Assembly: GCF_001277195.1 (NCBI RefSeq)
Contig: NZ_CP012268.1
Coordinates: 3,224,001-3,288,000 of the forward strand
Direction of reading: 5' to 3'
From: Cronobacter muytjensii ATCC 51329
GTDB lineage: Bacteria; Pseudomonadota; Gammaproteobacteria; Enterobacterales; Enterobacteriaceae
Length of the DNA stretch: 64,000 nucleotides
Part shown: positions 7,633 to 15,632 of the stretch, one piece after another
How the letters are laid out: each line of letters opens with the position of its first letter
Numbering within the stretch: the stretch's first letter is position 1
Notes under the pieces: generated by a model
What the model was told of the DNA's origin: nothing
What the model saw: the letters and a program-made list of their open reading frames with translations, nothing else
The model's database searches: none
Position numbers and translations under genes: made by a program

Positions 7633-8586
7633 ATGAATACTTCTCCCTGGCCGAATCCGCTGATTGAACAGCGCGCCGACCCGTTTATTCTGCGCCATCA
7701 GGGCCAGTACTACTTTATCGCCTCCGTGCCGGAATATGACCGGCTGGAGATCCGCCGCGCGCCGTCTATCGAGTCTCTGCGTCATGCCGCACCCGCGGTA
7801 GTCTGGCGTAAGCCGGACACCGGCCCGATGAGCGAGCTTATCTGGGCCCCGGAGCTGCACCATATCCAGGGCAAATGGTACATCTACTTCGCCGCCGCCC
7901 CGACGCGCGGGCTGAAAGACAATATGTTCCAGCACCGGATGTATGTCCTGGAGTGTGCAGACAGCGATCCGCTGACCGGCACCTGGGTGGAAAAAGGCCA
8001 AATCCAAACGCCGTATGACACCTTCTCGCTGGACGCGACGACGTTCGAGCATCAGGGCAAACTCTGGTATTTGTGGGCGCAGAAAGCGCCCGATATTCCG
8101 GGCAACTCCAATTTGTACCTGTGTGAGATGGAAAACCCGTGGACGCTGAAAGGCGAACCGGTGATGTTGAGTAAGCCTGAGCTGGAGTGGGAGTGCCGCG
8201 GCTTTTTAGTCAATGAAGGCCCGGCGGTGGTGAAACATGGCGAGCGTTTGTTTATCGCCTACTCCGCGAGCGCTACTGATGAGAACTACTGCATGGGGCT
8301 GCTCTGGATAGATCAGGCGGCCGATATGCGTGATCTGCGCAACTGGCATAAATCGCCGCAGCCTGTCTTTACCACCAGTTATGAAAACCGACAGTACGGG
8401 CCTGGCCACAATAGCTTTACAACGACGCCGGACGGCCAGGATGTGCTGGTTTACCACGCGCGTAATTACACGGAAATCGAAGGCGATCCGCTCTGGGACC
8501 CGAACCGCCATACCCGCGTAAAGCTGGTTATCTGGGATGAAAACGGCATGCCGCAGTTTGGCGTACCGCCCGCCGATCACCCATAA
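7633..8586 (+). CDS. Glycoside hydrolase family 43, probable cytoplasmic alpha-L-arabinofuranosidase (or beta-xylosidase)
   Basis: A 317-residue five-bladed beta-propeller hydrolase of family GH43. The three catalytic acids are visible: Asp16 in RADPFI (general base), Asp134 in FSLDATT (pKa modulator) and Glu195 in VNEGPAVV (general acid). WAPELH at 71-76 is the usual substrate-cleft motif. There is no signal peptide, so it should act in the cytoplasm on sugars imported by the adjacent symporter. ATG 7633 is preferred to 7630 because AAGGAG (7622-7627) is then five bases away. It is convergent with ampE, 18 bases from its stop. Arabinose release is inferred from the promoter context; beta-xylosidase activity is the main alternative. 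Confidence 0.85.
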   Translation: MNTSPWPNPLIEQRADPFILRHQGQYYFIASVPEYDRLEIRRAPSIESLRHAAPAVVWRKPDTGPMSELIWAPELHHIQGKWYIYFAAAPTRGLKDNMFQHRMYVLECADSDPLTGTWVEKGQIQTPYDTFSLDATTFEHQGKLWYLWAQKAPDIPGNSNLYLCEMENPWTLKGEPVMLSKPELEWECRGFLVNEGPAVVKHGERLFIAYSASATDENYCMGLLWIDQAADMRDLRNWHKSPQPVFTTSYENRQYGPGHNSFTTTPDGQDVLVYHARNYTEIEGDPLWDPNRHTRVKLVIWDENGMPQFGVPPADHP

Positions 8587-8604
8587 TGCCCCTCAACGGC
8601 GCGC

Positions 8605-9459
8605 TCACATGAGCGTGCCGTATATCGTCAGCAACGCCACCACGACCACAATCACCAGCGTCGCCTTTTTCGCCATCGATACCGCTGCTTTCGGCGTTTC
8701 CACTTTATCCACATGCGGCTCGCGCGCCAGCGCAAACTGCGCAAGACCGGTCAGTACCTGATACTGTGACGTAAAGCGATCAAGTAAAGAAGCGAACCAC
8801 GCGGGGAGTGCTTTTTCACCGTGCCCGACCAGCGCATACACCACGCCTGCCAGACGCACCGGCACCCAGTCAAGGACATGCAGCACCGCATCGATGCCTG
8901 AAAGCAGTCGCTGGTGCGGCGTATGATGGCGGGCAACCCAGCTTTGCCAGGCGCGTAAAAAGGCGTAACCGGTCAGTGTGACCGGGCCCCACATGCCGCC
9001 CACAACAAACCAGAACATCGGTGCCAGGTAAAAACGGTAGTTTACCCACAGCAGACCGTTTTGCAGCTCGCGCAGGTACTCCCGCTCATCGCAGCCGGGC
9101 GGCACGCCGTGGATGAGTGTTAGTTCATACGCCATGTTTTCGCGCGCATGGGCGTCATCCTGGCTCGCCGCTTTGAGGTAGGCGTGATAGTGCCTGCGCA
9201 CGCCACCCGCGCCGATGCACAGCACGCCGACGACAATCCAGAAAATCAACAGCGGCACATTGAAGAACCACCCTTCCAGGGCATGCAGACACAGGAAAAC
9301 GACCAGCATCGCCAGCGCCGTCATGCCAAGCGTATAGAACAATGAAAAGCGGCGCACGCGGCGGAACAGCGGCTCGAGGCGATGATCCAGTTGCCAGTGC
9401 TCGCCCAGCTTGAAAAGCCGTTCGGCGATAAGCACCAGCAGCAGGGTGAAAAGCGTCAT
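8605..9459 (-). CDS. ampE: Regulatory inner-membrane protein AmpE
   Basis: Integral membrane protein of the ampDE operon, implicated in signalling for beta-lactamase induction; its molecular role is poorly defined. The 284-residue protein matches the E. coli length and has the conserved start MTLFTLLLVLIAERLFKLGE, several hydrophobic segments (about residues 40-85, 145-170, 265-283) and the motif HGVPPGCDEREYLRELQN. Its ATG overlaps the ampD stop by four bases (ATGA), indicating translational coupling. Confidence 0.96.
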   Translation of the reverse strand: MTLFTLLLVLIAERLFKLGEHWQLDHRLEPLFRRVRRFSLFYTLGMTALAMLVVFLCLHALEGWFFNVPLLIFWIVVGVLCIGAGGVRRHYHAYLKAASQDDAHARENMAYELTLIHGVPPGCDEREYLRELQNGLLWVNYRFYLAPMFWFVVGGMWGPVTLTGYAFLRAWQSWVARHHTPHQRLLSGIDAVLHVLDWVPVRLAGVVYALVGHGEKALPAWFASLLDRFTSQYQVLTGLAQFALAREPHVDKVETPKAAVSMAKKATLVIVVVVALLTIYGTLM

Positions 9460-10019
9460 CTCATCTCCTTATCAGACGGGGCGGCCACCAGGGCGCGAAA
9501 GCGCTGCCAGTCAAAAGCCGGGCCGGGATCGGTTTTACGTTCAGGCGCGATATCGCTGTGACCGGTCATATGCCCCTTCATCGCCGGATACAGCGCCAGC
9601 AATGTGCGGGTAACCGCGGCCAACTGCCGGTACTGCGCATCGGTGTACGCCAGCGTGTCAGTACCTTCAAGCTCAATGCCGACAGAAAAATCGTTGCAGC
9701 GTTCGCGCCCCTGATAGCAGGATACGCCAGCATGCCAGGCACGTTTATTAAAAGGCACATACTGCACAATCTCACCGTCGCGCCGGATCAAGCAGTGGGC
9801 CGATACACGCAGGTGGGCGATGCCGGCAAAATAAGGGTGTGCGTCCGGGTCAAGCGTGCCGGCGAACAGCGCGTCAATCCACGGGCCGCCAAATTCCCCT
9901 GGCGGCAGGCTGATGTTATGCACCACCAGCAACGAAGGCGCTTCGTCCTCTGGTCGGCAATCATGATGCGGCGAGGGCGCGAGCCTGGCATCCACCAGCC
10001 AGCCATCTTTCACCTGCAT
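9456..10019 (-). CDS. ampD: 1,6-anhydro-N-acetylmuramyl-L-alanine amidase AmpD
   Basis: Cytosolic zinc amidase that cleaves the peptide from anhydro-muropeptides during cell-wall recycling; its loss raises AmpC beta-lactamase induction. The 187-residue protein shows zinc ligand His34 in VVHNISLP, HMTGHSDIAPERKTDPGPAF near residue 150-170 with the second His and the Asp ligand, and the amidase_2 fold signature HLRVSAHCLI. It is first in ampDE and divergent from nadC, with 87 bases between the two starts that hold both promoters. Confidence 0.97.
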   Translation of the reverse strand: MQVKDGWLVDARLAPSPHHDCRPEDEAPSLLVVHNISLPPGEFGGPWIDALFAGTLDPDAHPYFAGIAHLRVSAHCLIRRDGEIVQYVPFNKRAWHAGVSCYQGRERCNDFSVGIELEGTDTLAYTDAQYRQLAAVTRTLLALYPAMKGHMTGHSDIAPERKTDPGPAFDWQRFRALVAAPSDKEMR

Positions 10020-10106
10020 GCGCAGTTCTCCTTTCTGTGGTACTCAAACTCGCTTCAGAGTAGCATGTTTCATTCTTTTGATTAGCCACCAATCTGGAGT
10101 TATATC

Positions 10107-10997
10107 ATGCCGCCTCGCCGTTACAATCCGGACCATCGACGTGACGCGCTACTGGAAAGAATCACCCTGGATATCCCCGTTACCGTCGCTCAGGCTCTGC
10201 GTGAAGATCTCGGCGGCGAAACGGATGCCAGCCGCGATATTACTGCACAGTTGTTACCGCCAGACAGTCGCTCGCACGCGGTTGTCATTACGCGCGAAGC
10301 GGGTGTGTTCTGCGGCAAGCGCTGGGTTGATGAGGTATTTATCCAGCTTGGCGGCGATGTCAGCGTGACCTGGCGTGTGAATGATGGCGACAGCGTGCAG
10401 CCCGATCAGCCGCTTTTCGAACTCGAAGGTCCTTCCCGCGTGCTGTTGACCGGCGAGCGCACCGCGCTGAACTTCGTCCAGACGCTTTCTGGCGTCGCCA
10501 GCGAAGTGCGCCGGTACGTGGCGCTGCTGGAAGGTACCCATACTCAACTGCTCGACACCCGTAAAACTGTTCCGGGGCTGCGTAGCGCGCTGAAATACGC
10601 GGTGCTGTGCGGCGGCGGAGCGAATCATCGCCTCGGGCTTTCCGATGCGTTTCTGATTAAAGAAAACCATATTATTGCCTCCGGCTCGGTGCGCCAGGCA
10701 GTGGAAAAAGCGTTCTGGCTGCACCCGGACGTGCCGGTAGAAGTCGAAGTGGAATCGCTGGACGAGCTGGATGACGCCCTCAACGCTGGCGCAGATATCA
10801 TCATGCTCGACAACTTTAACGTAGAGCAGATGCGTGCCGCGGTTAAGCGTACCGCAGGCCAGGCGCGGCTTGAGGTGTCTGGCAATGTCACGCTGGAAAC
10901 GCTGCGTGAATTCGCCGAAACCGGCGTGGACTTCATTTCTGTCGGTGCATTGACTAAACATATTCGCGCGCTCGACCTCTCCATGCGCTTTCGCTAA
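10107..10997 (+). CDS. nadC: Quinolinate phosphoribosyltransferase (decarboxylating)
   Basis: Converts quinolinate and PRPP to nicotinate mononucleotide, CO2 and pyrophosphate in de novo NAD synthesis. The 296-residue protein is one shorter than the E. coli enzyme; it shows LLDTRKTVPGLRSALKYAV and the glycine-rich GGGANHRLGLSD, which bind the phosphate and quinolinate. Start MPPRRYNPDHRRD is conserved. It is transcribed alone, divergent from ampD, and followed by a GC hairpin at 11022-11041. Confidence 0.97.
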   Translation: MPPRRYNPDHRRDALLERITLDIPVTVAQALREDLGGETDASRDITAQLLPPDSRSHAVVITREAGVFCGKRWVDEVFIQLGGDVSVTWRVNDGDSVQPDQPLFELEGPSRVLLTGERTALNFVQTLSGVASEVRRYVALLEGTHTQLLDTRKTVPGLRSALKYAVLCGGGANHRLGLSDAFLIKENHIIASGSVRQAVEKAFWLHPDVPVEVEVESLDELDDALNAGADIIMLDNFNVEQMRAAVKRTAGQARLEVSGNVTLETLREFAETGVDFISVGALTKHIRALDLSMRFR

Positions 10998-11021
10998 AGC
11001 CGCGTTTCGCTAAATAACACC

Positions 11022-11041
11022 GGGCAGGTTTTCGCCTGCCC
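11022..11041 (+). terminator. Hairpin after nadC
   Basis: GGGCAGG and CCTGCCC form a perfect 7-bp stem around TTTTCG, 25 bases after the nadC stop. The downstream sequence (TCACCTTGCGCTTTATC) lacks a good U-run, so it is only a likely terminator. Confidence 0.55.
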
Positions 11042-11121
11042 TCACCTTGCGCTTTATCATCAATTTTCTCCTCTGCCTTGTCCTGCTCTTTTTACAAGAC
11101 ACGCTTGTTTCTTAACGATTT

Positions 11122-11137
11122 TGCGAGACGTTACGCA
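11122..11137 (+). promoter_or_regulatory. CRP-S (Sxy-dependent) site upstream of ppdD
   Basis: TGCGAGACGTTACGCA, preceded by TTT, fits the CRP-S pattern TGCGAnnnnnnTCGCA of competence regulon promoters at nine of ten fixed positions. It is centred about 130 bases before the ppdD start. Sxy/CRP control of ppdD is known in E. coli; site function here is inferred. Confidence 0.65.
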
Positions 11138-11201
11138 ACGGTGCTGTTGGGCTTTGCAACGGTATGAAATTCTTCTGAAGACAGATTCCTGAATCTGTTT
11201 G

Positions 11202-11258
11202 TCCTCCTGGTGACGCCTGTTATGGCCTGCCAAAGTGGCATCACCCACACAAGGAGGA
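11202..11258 (+). promoter_or_regulatory. Possible Shine-Dalgarno-sequestering stem in the ppdD leader
   Basis: TCCTCCT (11202-11208) is exactly complementary to AGGAGGA (11252-11258), the whole ppdD ribosome site. The helix continues inward with GGTGA (11209-11213) against TCACC (11241-11245), then GCC against GGC after one mismatch, with an internal TGG/CCA tip. The right arm has a six-base bulge (CACACA). The fold is seen by eye only. Confidence 0.45.
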
Positions 11259-11261
11259 AAC

Positions 11262-11696
11262 ATGAACAGACAAAGCGGCTTTACGTTGATTGAACTGATG
11301 GTGGTGATAGGCATCATCGCCATTCTTAGCGCTATTGGCGTACCGGCATATCAAAACTACCTTCGCAAAGCGGCGTTGACGGATATGCTGCAAACCGTCA
11401 CCCCCTATCGCACCGCGATTGAGCTTTGCGTTATCGATCGCGGCGGGCTCAGCAGCTGTGATGCCGGCACCAATGGTATTCCCGCCCCCAAAACCACCCG
11501 CTATGTGAGCGAAATGACCGTCGCACAAGGCGTTATCAGCGTTACCGGCCAGGACAGCCTTAACGGTTTGTCAGTGACGCTGACGCCCCAGTGGAACACG
11601 GCTAACGGCATGGAAGGCTGGAAGCGAACCTGCGCTACCAGCGATACCGCATTGCAGCAGGCCTGCGAAGATGTCTTTCGCAGCACGCTACCTTAA
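11262..11696 (+). CDS. ppdD: Type IV major prepilin PpdD
   Basis: Major pilin subunit of the type IV/competence pilus. The 144-residue protein begins with a short leader MNRQSG ending before FTLIELMVVIGIIAIL, the class III signal cut after Gly by a prepilin peptidase, which then methylates Phe1. Glu5 of the mature chain is present, and cysteine pairs near the C-terminus (CATSDTALQQAC) form the expected D-loop. A strong AAGGAGG precedes ATG 11262. It heads ppdD-hofB-hofC. A CRP-S site and a possible ribosome-site-masking stem lie upstream. Confidence 0.95.
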   Translation: MNRQSGFTLIELMVVIGIIAILSAIGVPAYQNYLRKAALTDMLQTVTPYRTAIELCVIDRGGLSSCDAGTNGIPAPKTTRYVSEMTVAQGVISVTGQDSLNGLSVTLTPQWNTANGMEGWKRTCATSDTALQQACEDVFRSTLP

Positions 11697-11710
11697 GCGA
11701 GGGCTCCATG

Positions 11711-13093
11711 ATGTCTCTCGATTATCTGCATACCTTATGCCAGCGCTATAACGCGCTGGTGCTGAATATCGACGACGCCACGGTACATATTGCCGTGGCG
11801 GGCGAACCCAGCGCTGAGCTGATGGACGCGCTGCGTTTTTCCACGCACCGGCATATTGATATTGAGTGCTGGAGCGCCGAGCGGCTGGAGAAAGAAAGAC
11901 AGCTGGCGGCAGACCCGTTACGCCCTGCCGTACAGGAGGAAGGCGCTTCCGTTGTTCAGTTGATTGACCAGACGCTGCAACAGGGGCTGCAGCGACGCGC
12001 GTCTGATATTCATTTTGAACCCGCGGAAACGCATTACCAGATACGCTTTCGCATTGACGGCGTGTTACACGCGCTGCCGCCGCTGCCTGCGGCCCTTGCC
12101 AGCGCGCTTACCGCCCGCCTGAAAGTGCTTGGCAACCTCGATATCGCCGAGCGCAGACTGCCGCAGGATGGGCAGTTCAGTATTGTGCTTGCAGGCCGAA
12201 CGGTCTCGTTTCGTATCTCTACCCTGCTTTGCCGCTGTGGCGAAAAAGTGGTTCTGCGTCTGCTACAACAAACGGAACAGCCGCTTGAGGTTCAGGCGCT
12301 GGGCCTGTCACATGCGCAGGAGACGCTTTTTTGCAACTCTTTGCAACGCCCACAGGGACTGATACTGGTTACGGGCCCCACCGGGAGCGGTAAAACCGTC
12401 ACGCTGTATACCGCGCTCAGCGCGCTTAACGATCCGCAGGTAAATATCTGTAGCGTGGAAGATCCAGTAGAGATCCCTGTCACCGGGCTGAACCAGACAC
12501 CCGTATTGCCCAAAGCGGGGCTCACCTTTCAGGCCGTGTTACGCGCCCTGTTAAGACAGGATCCGGATGTCATTATGATTGGCGAGATCCGCGATCTCGA
12601 AACTGCGGAAATTGCCGTTAAAGCGGCGCAGACCGGGCATCTGGTGCTTTCCACGCTACACACTAATTCCACAACGGAAACATTAGTGCGCCTTGAGCAA
12701 ATGGGGCTGCCGCGCTGGATGCTCGCCTCCGCGCTGGAGCTGGTCATCGCGCAGCGTCTGGTCAGAAAGCTCTGCCCTTACTGTCGGGTATTTTCACCGG
12801 AGCCAGTAACGCTCCCGGCCTCGCTCTGGCCGCGCCCGCTTCACCCTTATAAGGCCTGCGGGTGCGAGCGCTGCTATGGTGGTTACTATGGCCGGATTGC
12901 GCTTTTCGAGCTGCTCAGCATCAACGCGGCGCTGCGCCAGACTGTCGCCAGCGGCGCGCCGCTTGATGAGATAGCTTCACAGGCGCGGGCGCAGGGCATG
13001 ACCACGCTTTTTGAACATGGTTTACAGACGGTGGAGGCGGGACTAACTACGCTGGAAGAACTTTATCGCGTATCGGGTGCGCCGCATGGATAA
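11711..13093 (+). CDS. hofB: Type IV pilus assembly ATPase HofB (GspE/PilB family)
   Basis: Cytoplasmic secretion-type ATPase that drives pilin polymerisation. The roughly 460-residue protein has the N2 domain with RRASDIHFEP, Walker A GPTGSGKT, Asp box SVEDPVE, Walker B DPDVIMIGEIRDLETAE, the His box TGHLVLSTLHTNS and a CPYC...CERC zinc knuckle (KLCPYCR and CGCERCYGG). An adjacent ATG at 11708 is an equally possible start. It follows ppdD by about a dozen bases and overlaps hofC by eight bases. Confidence 0.94.
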   Translation: MSLDYLHTLCQRYNALVLNIDDATVHIAVAGEPSAELMDALRFSTHRHIDIECWSAERLEKERQLAADPLRPAVQEEGASVVQLIDQTLQQGLQRRASDIHFEPAETHYQIRFRIDGVLHALPPLPAALASALTARLKVLGNLDIAERRLPQDGQFSIVLAGRTVSFRISTLLCRCGEKVVLRLLQQTEQPLEVQALGLSHAQETLFCNSLQRPQGLILVTGPTGSGKTVTLYTALSALNDPQVNICSVEDPVEIPVTGLNQTPVLPKAGLTFQAVLRALLRQDPDVIMIGEIRDLETAEIAVKAAQTGHLVLSTLHTNSTTETLVRLEQMGLPRWMLASALELVIAQRLVRKLCPYCRVFSPEPVTLPASLWPRPLHPYKACGCERCYGGYYGRIALFELLSINAALRQTVASGAPLDEIASQARAQGMTTLFEHGLQTVEAGLTTLEELYRVSGAPHG

Positions 13094-14285
13094 CCAGTTA
13101 TGGCGCTGGCGCGGCGTGAATAAAGACGGCGTTAGCGATTCAGGCATGCTCTGGGCGCCGGACAGAATCAGCGCCTCGCTACAGTTAATGGATAGCGACG
13201 TTCACCCGTTAATGCTTAAGCGGGCAAGCATTAATAAACGCCACTGGGGCAGCGAGCACAGGATCCTGGTGATCCGCCAGCTGGCTGCGCTGCTACAGGC
13301 GGGCGTCAGTCTGACGCAGGGGCTGACCATGCTGGCGAGTCAGCATCCGGTGGCCCAATGGCAGGCGCTGCTTGGGCAACTGGCGCAGCAGCTAGGACGA
13401 GGGATCGCCTTTTCCGAGACGCTGCGCCAGTGGCCGGATATCTTTCCCCCGCTGTTTATCTCGCTCATGCATACGGGCGAGCTGACCGGAAAGCTGGACG
13501 TATGCTGTCAGCAACTGGCGCAACAGCAGGAAGATCAGCAAAAGCTAAGAAAACAGGTTATCAAGGCGCTGCGCTATCCAGCGTTCATTTTTATCGTCGC
13601 GCTGTTGCTGACGCTGGGTATGACCTGTTTTGTGCTACCGCAGTTTACGGCTATCTATCGCTCTTTTAATACCCCGCTACCGCTGGTAACACGCGCCGTG
13701 ATCGCGCTTTCAGAAGGGTTAATGCAATATGCAATCTGGTGGCTCAGTCTGTTGCTGTTGGCTCCAGTGGTTATTGTCAGGCTGCGGCGCAGCCCGAAAT
13801 GGCAGTTACGCGAAGCGGCGTGGCTTTTGAGAGTCCCGCTGTTCGGCCCGCTAATCCGCGGCCAGCAGCTAAGCCAGATTTATACGGTACTTTCATTGAT
13901 GCAGCGCGCCGGCATTCCTTTGCTACAAAGCCTCGGCAGCGTGGAGGAAACGCTGACGTCGCCCTTATGGCAGCAGGCAGTCGGACGCGTCAAACAAGGT
14001 ATTGCAGAAGGCTTGCCGTTATGGAAGGCGATGGAGCAGGAGGTGGTATTTACCGCGCTGTGTATTCAGTTGATTCGTACCGGAGAAGAGACCGGCGCAC
14101 TGGATATTATGCTGGAGAAACTCGCCGGATGGCATCTTGGGCAAACGTCCGATCGCGCCCAGACGCTGGCGGCGACGCTGGAACCGCTGATGATGATGGT
14201 GATTGGACTCATTGTCGGCACGCTGGTGGTGGCGATGTATCTGCCTATATTCCGGCTGGGAGATGCGATGAGCGGGATGAATTAA
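13086..14285 (+). CDS. hofC: Type IV pilus inner-membrane platform protein HofC (GspF/PilC family)
   Basis: Polytopic platform protein of the pilus machine, partner of HofB. The 399-residue protein contains two related GspF domains; each has a hydrophobic segment, and the C-terminal end GTLVVAMYLPIFRLGDAMSGM is the usual family ending. Start ATG 13086 overlaps the end of hofB (ATGGATAA), giving tight coupling; a GTG at 13077 would add three residues. A 9-bp hairpin follows the stop. Sequence divergence from E. coli is greater than for neighbouring core genes. Confidence 0.93.
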   Translation: MDNQLWRWRGVNKDGVSDSGMLWAPDRISASLQLMDSDVHPLMLKRASINKRHWGSEHRILVIRQLAALLQAGVSLTQGLTMLASQHPVAQWQALLGQLAQQLGRGIAFSETLRQWPDIFPPLFISLMHTGELTGKLDVCCQQLAQQQEDQQKLRKQVIKALRYPAFIFIVALLLTLGMTCFVLPQFTAIYRSFNTPLPLVTRAVIALSEGLMQYAIWWLSLLLLAPVVIVRLRRSPKWQLREAAWLLRVPLFGPLIRGQQLSQIYTVLSLMQRAGIPLLQSLGSVEETLTSPLWQQAVGRVKQGIAEGLPLWKAMEQEVVFTALCIQLIRTGEETGALDIMLEKLAGWHLGQTSDRAQTLAATLEPLMMMVIGLIVGTLVVAMYLPIFRLGDAMSGMN

Positions 14286-14286
14286 T

Positions 14287-14309
14287 GCTGGCGCAAGGGC
14301 TGCGCCAGC
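14287..14309. terminator. Hairpin between convergent hofC and guaC
   Basis: GCTGGCGCA and TGCGCCAGC form a perfect 9-bp stem with loop AGGGC directly after the hofC stop and before the guaC stop. There is no clear U-run on either strand, so it could act weakly in both directions or serve as 3' end protection. Confidence 0.55.
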
Positions 14310-14323
14310 GTGAGATCAGCGCT

Positions 14324-15367
14324 TCAGAGGCTGTTGAATACCCGGTTTTCCTGCTCCTGCACGCGAATAAAAGTGGTGCGCTTGGTCAGCTCTTTAAGAC
14401 GGGAGGCGCCGACGTAGGTACAGGCGGAACGCAGCCCGCCCAGAATATCGCGCGCCGTCTCTTCTACCGGCCCACGCAGCGGCAGCTTCACGGTTTTACC
14501 TTCTGCGGCACGGTATTGCGCGACACCGCCGACGTGACGGTTCATCGCAGATTCGGAACTCATACCATAGAAAAGCATGAATTTTTCGCCGTTCTGCTCA
14601 ACGACGGTGCCGCCGCTTTCGTCGTGGCCTGCCAGCATACCGCCCAGCATCACGAAGTCTGCGCCGCCGCCAAAGGCTTTTGCTACATCACCGGGTACGG
14701 TACAACCGCCGTCGCTGATGATCTGTCCGCCGAGGCCGTGTGCGGCATCCGCGCATTCGATAACAGCCGAAAGCTGTGGATAGCCCACGCCGGTCTTAAC
14801 ACGCGTAGTGCAGACAGAGCCCGGACCAATACCGACCTTAACAATATCAGCGCCTGCCAGGATCAGCTCTTCGCACATTTCGCCAGTGACAACGTTACCG
14901 GCGATAATCGCTTTATCAGGCCAGGCGGCGCGCGCCTTCGCGACAAACTGAACGAAATGCTCCGAGTAGCCGTTCGCAACGTCGATACAGATAAACTGGA
15001 GCAACGGCGAAAGGGCGAGAATTTCTTTGGTTTTTTCAAAGTCAGCATCAGAGGTGCCGGTCGATACCATCACATGTTTCAGCACGGTAGATGGCACTGA
15101 CTGAATGAATTCGCCCCACTCCTGCACGCTGTAATGCTTATGAACAGCGGTCAGAATATCGAAAGCCGCCAGCGCCTGCGCCATGCCAAAGGTACCGACC
15201 GTATCCATATTGGCAGCGATGATCGGAACACCAGACCATTGTACGCGGGAATGTTTAAAGGTGAACTGACGCTCAAGTTCAACATCAGAGCGACTTTTGA
15301 GGGTAGAGCGTTTCGGGCGGATAAGAACGTCTTTAAAACCTAACTTCAGATCTTCTTCAATACGCAT
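14324..15367 (-). CDS. guaC: GMP reductase
   Basis: NADPH-dependent conversion of GMP to IMP in purine salvage. The 347-residue protein is the E. coli length, with the IMPDH/GMPR signature VGIGPGSVCTTRVKTGVG that carries the catalytic Cys (about residue 186) and the phosphate-binding SDGGCT...GGGADFVMLGGML. It is transcribed alone, divergent from coaE. Confidence 0.98.
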   Translation of the reverse strand: MRIEEDLKLGFKDVLIRPKRSTLKSRSDVELERQFTFKHSRVQWSGVPIIAANMDTVGTFGMAQALAAFDILTAVHKHYSVQEWGEFIQSVPSTVLKHVMVSTGTSDADFEKTKEILALSPLLQFICIDVANGYSEHFVQFVAKARAAWPDKAIIAGNVVTGEMCEELILAGADIVKVGIGPGSVCTTRVKTGVGYPQLSAVIECADAAHGLGGQIISDGGCTVPGDVAKAFGGGADFVMLGGMLAGHDESGGTVVEQNGEKFMLFYGMSSESAMNRHVGGVAQYRAAEGKTVKLPLRGPVEETARDILGGLRSACTYVGASRLKELTKRTTFIRVQEQENRVFNSL

Positions 15368-15572
15368 GTGCGATTCCTGGGTTAATGGCGATGAGCGCGT
15401 AACGTGTGCGGCGGGACAACTGCCAACTCCAGTGACGTTATCATACGCACTAATAATGGCGCCGCAAGACTGCGAAAGCGCGCTTTTTTACGCTACAATC
15501 CTATAAATTTACCTTGTGCGCGAGGACGATAAACGAGGCCGCAGCCACCGTTTGCTTGCGCATCGCAACGCG

Positions 15573-15593
15573 ATGAAATAACAGCTATTTCAT
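15573..15593. other. Perfect AT-rich hairpin in the guaC-coaE gap
   Basis: ATGAAATA and TATTTCAT form an 8-bp perfect inverted repeat around ACAGC, 39 bases before the coaE start. It may be a leader hairpin or an operator; I recognise no regulator. The remaining 265-base gap presumably holds the two divergent promoters. Confidence 0.5.
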
Positions 15594-15632
15594 GAGGCTT
15601 ACGCATATTTTACGATTCGGGATAAAGGCTTT

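Noticed and set aside
11060..11323. An 87-codon minus-strand frame over the ppdD leader
   Set aside because: It overlaps the ppdD start and the regulatory sites, and the product has no recognisable features.
13739..15100. A 453-codon plus-strand frame across the end of hofC and guaC
   Set aside because: It spans two recognised genes in the wrong frame or strand and shows no domain.
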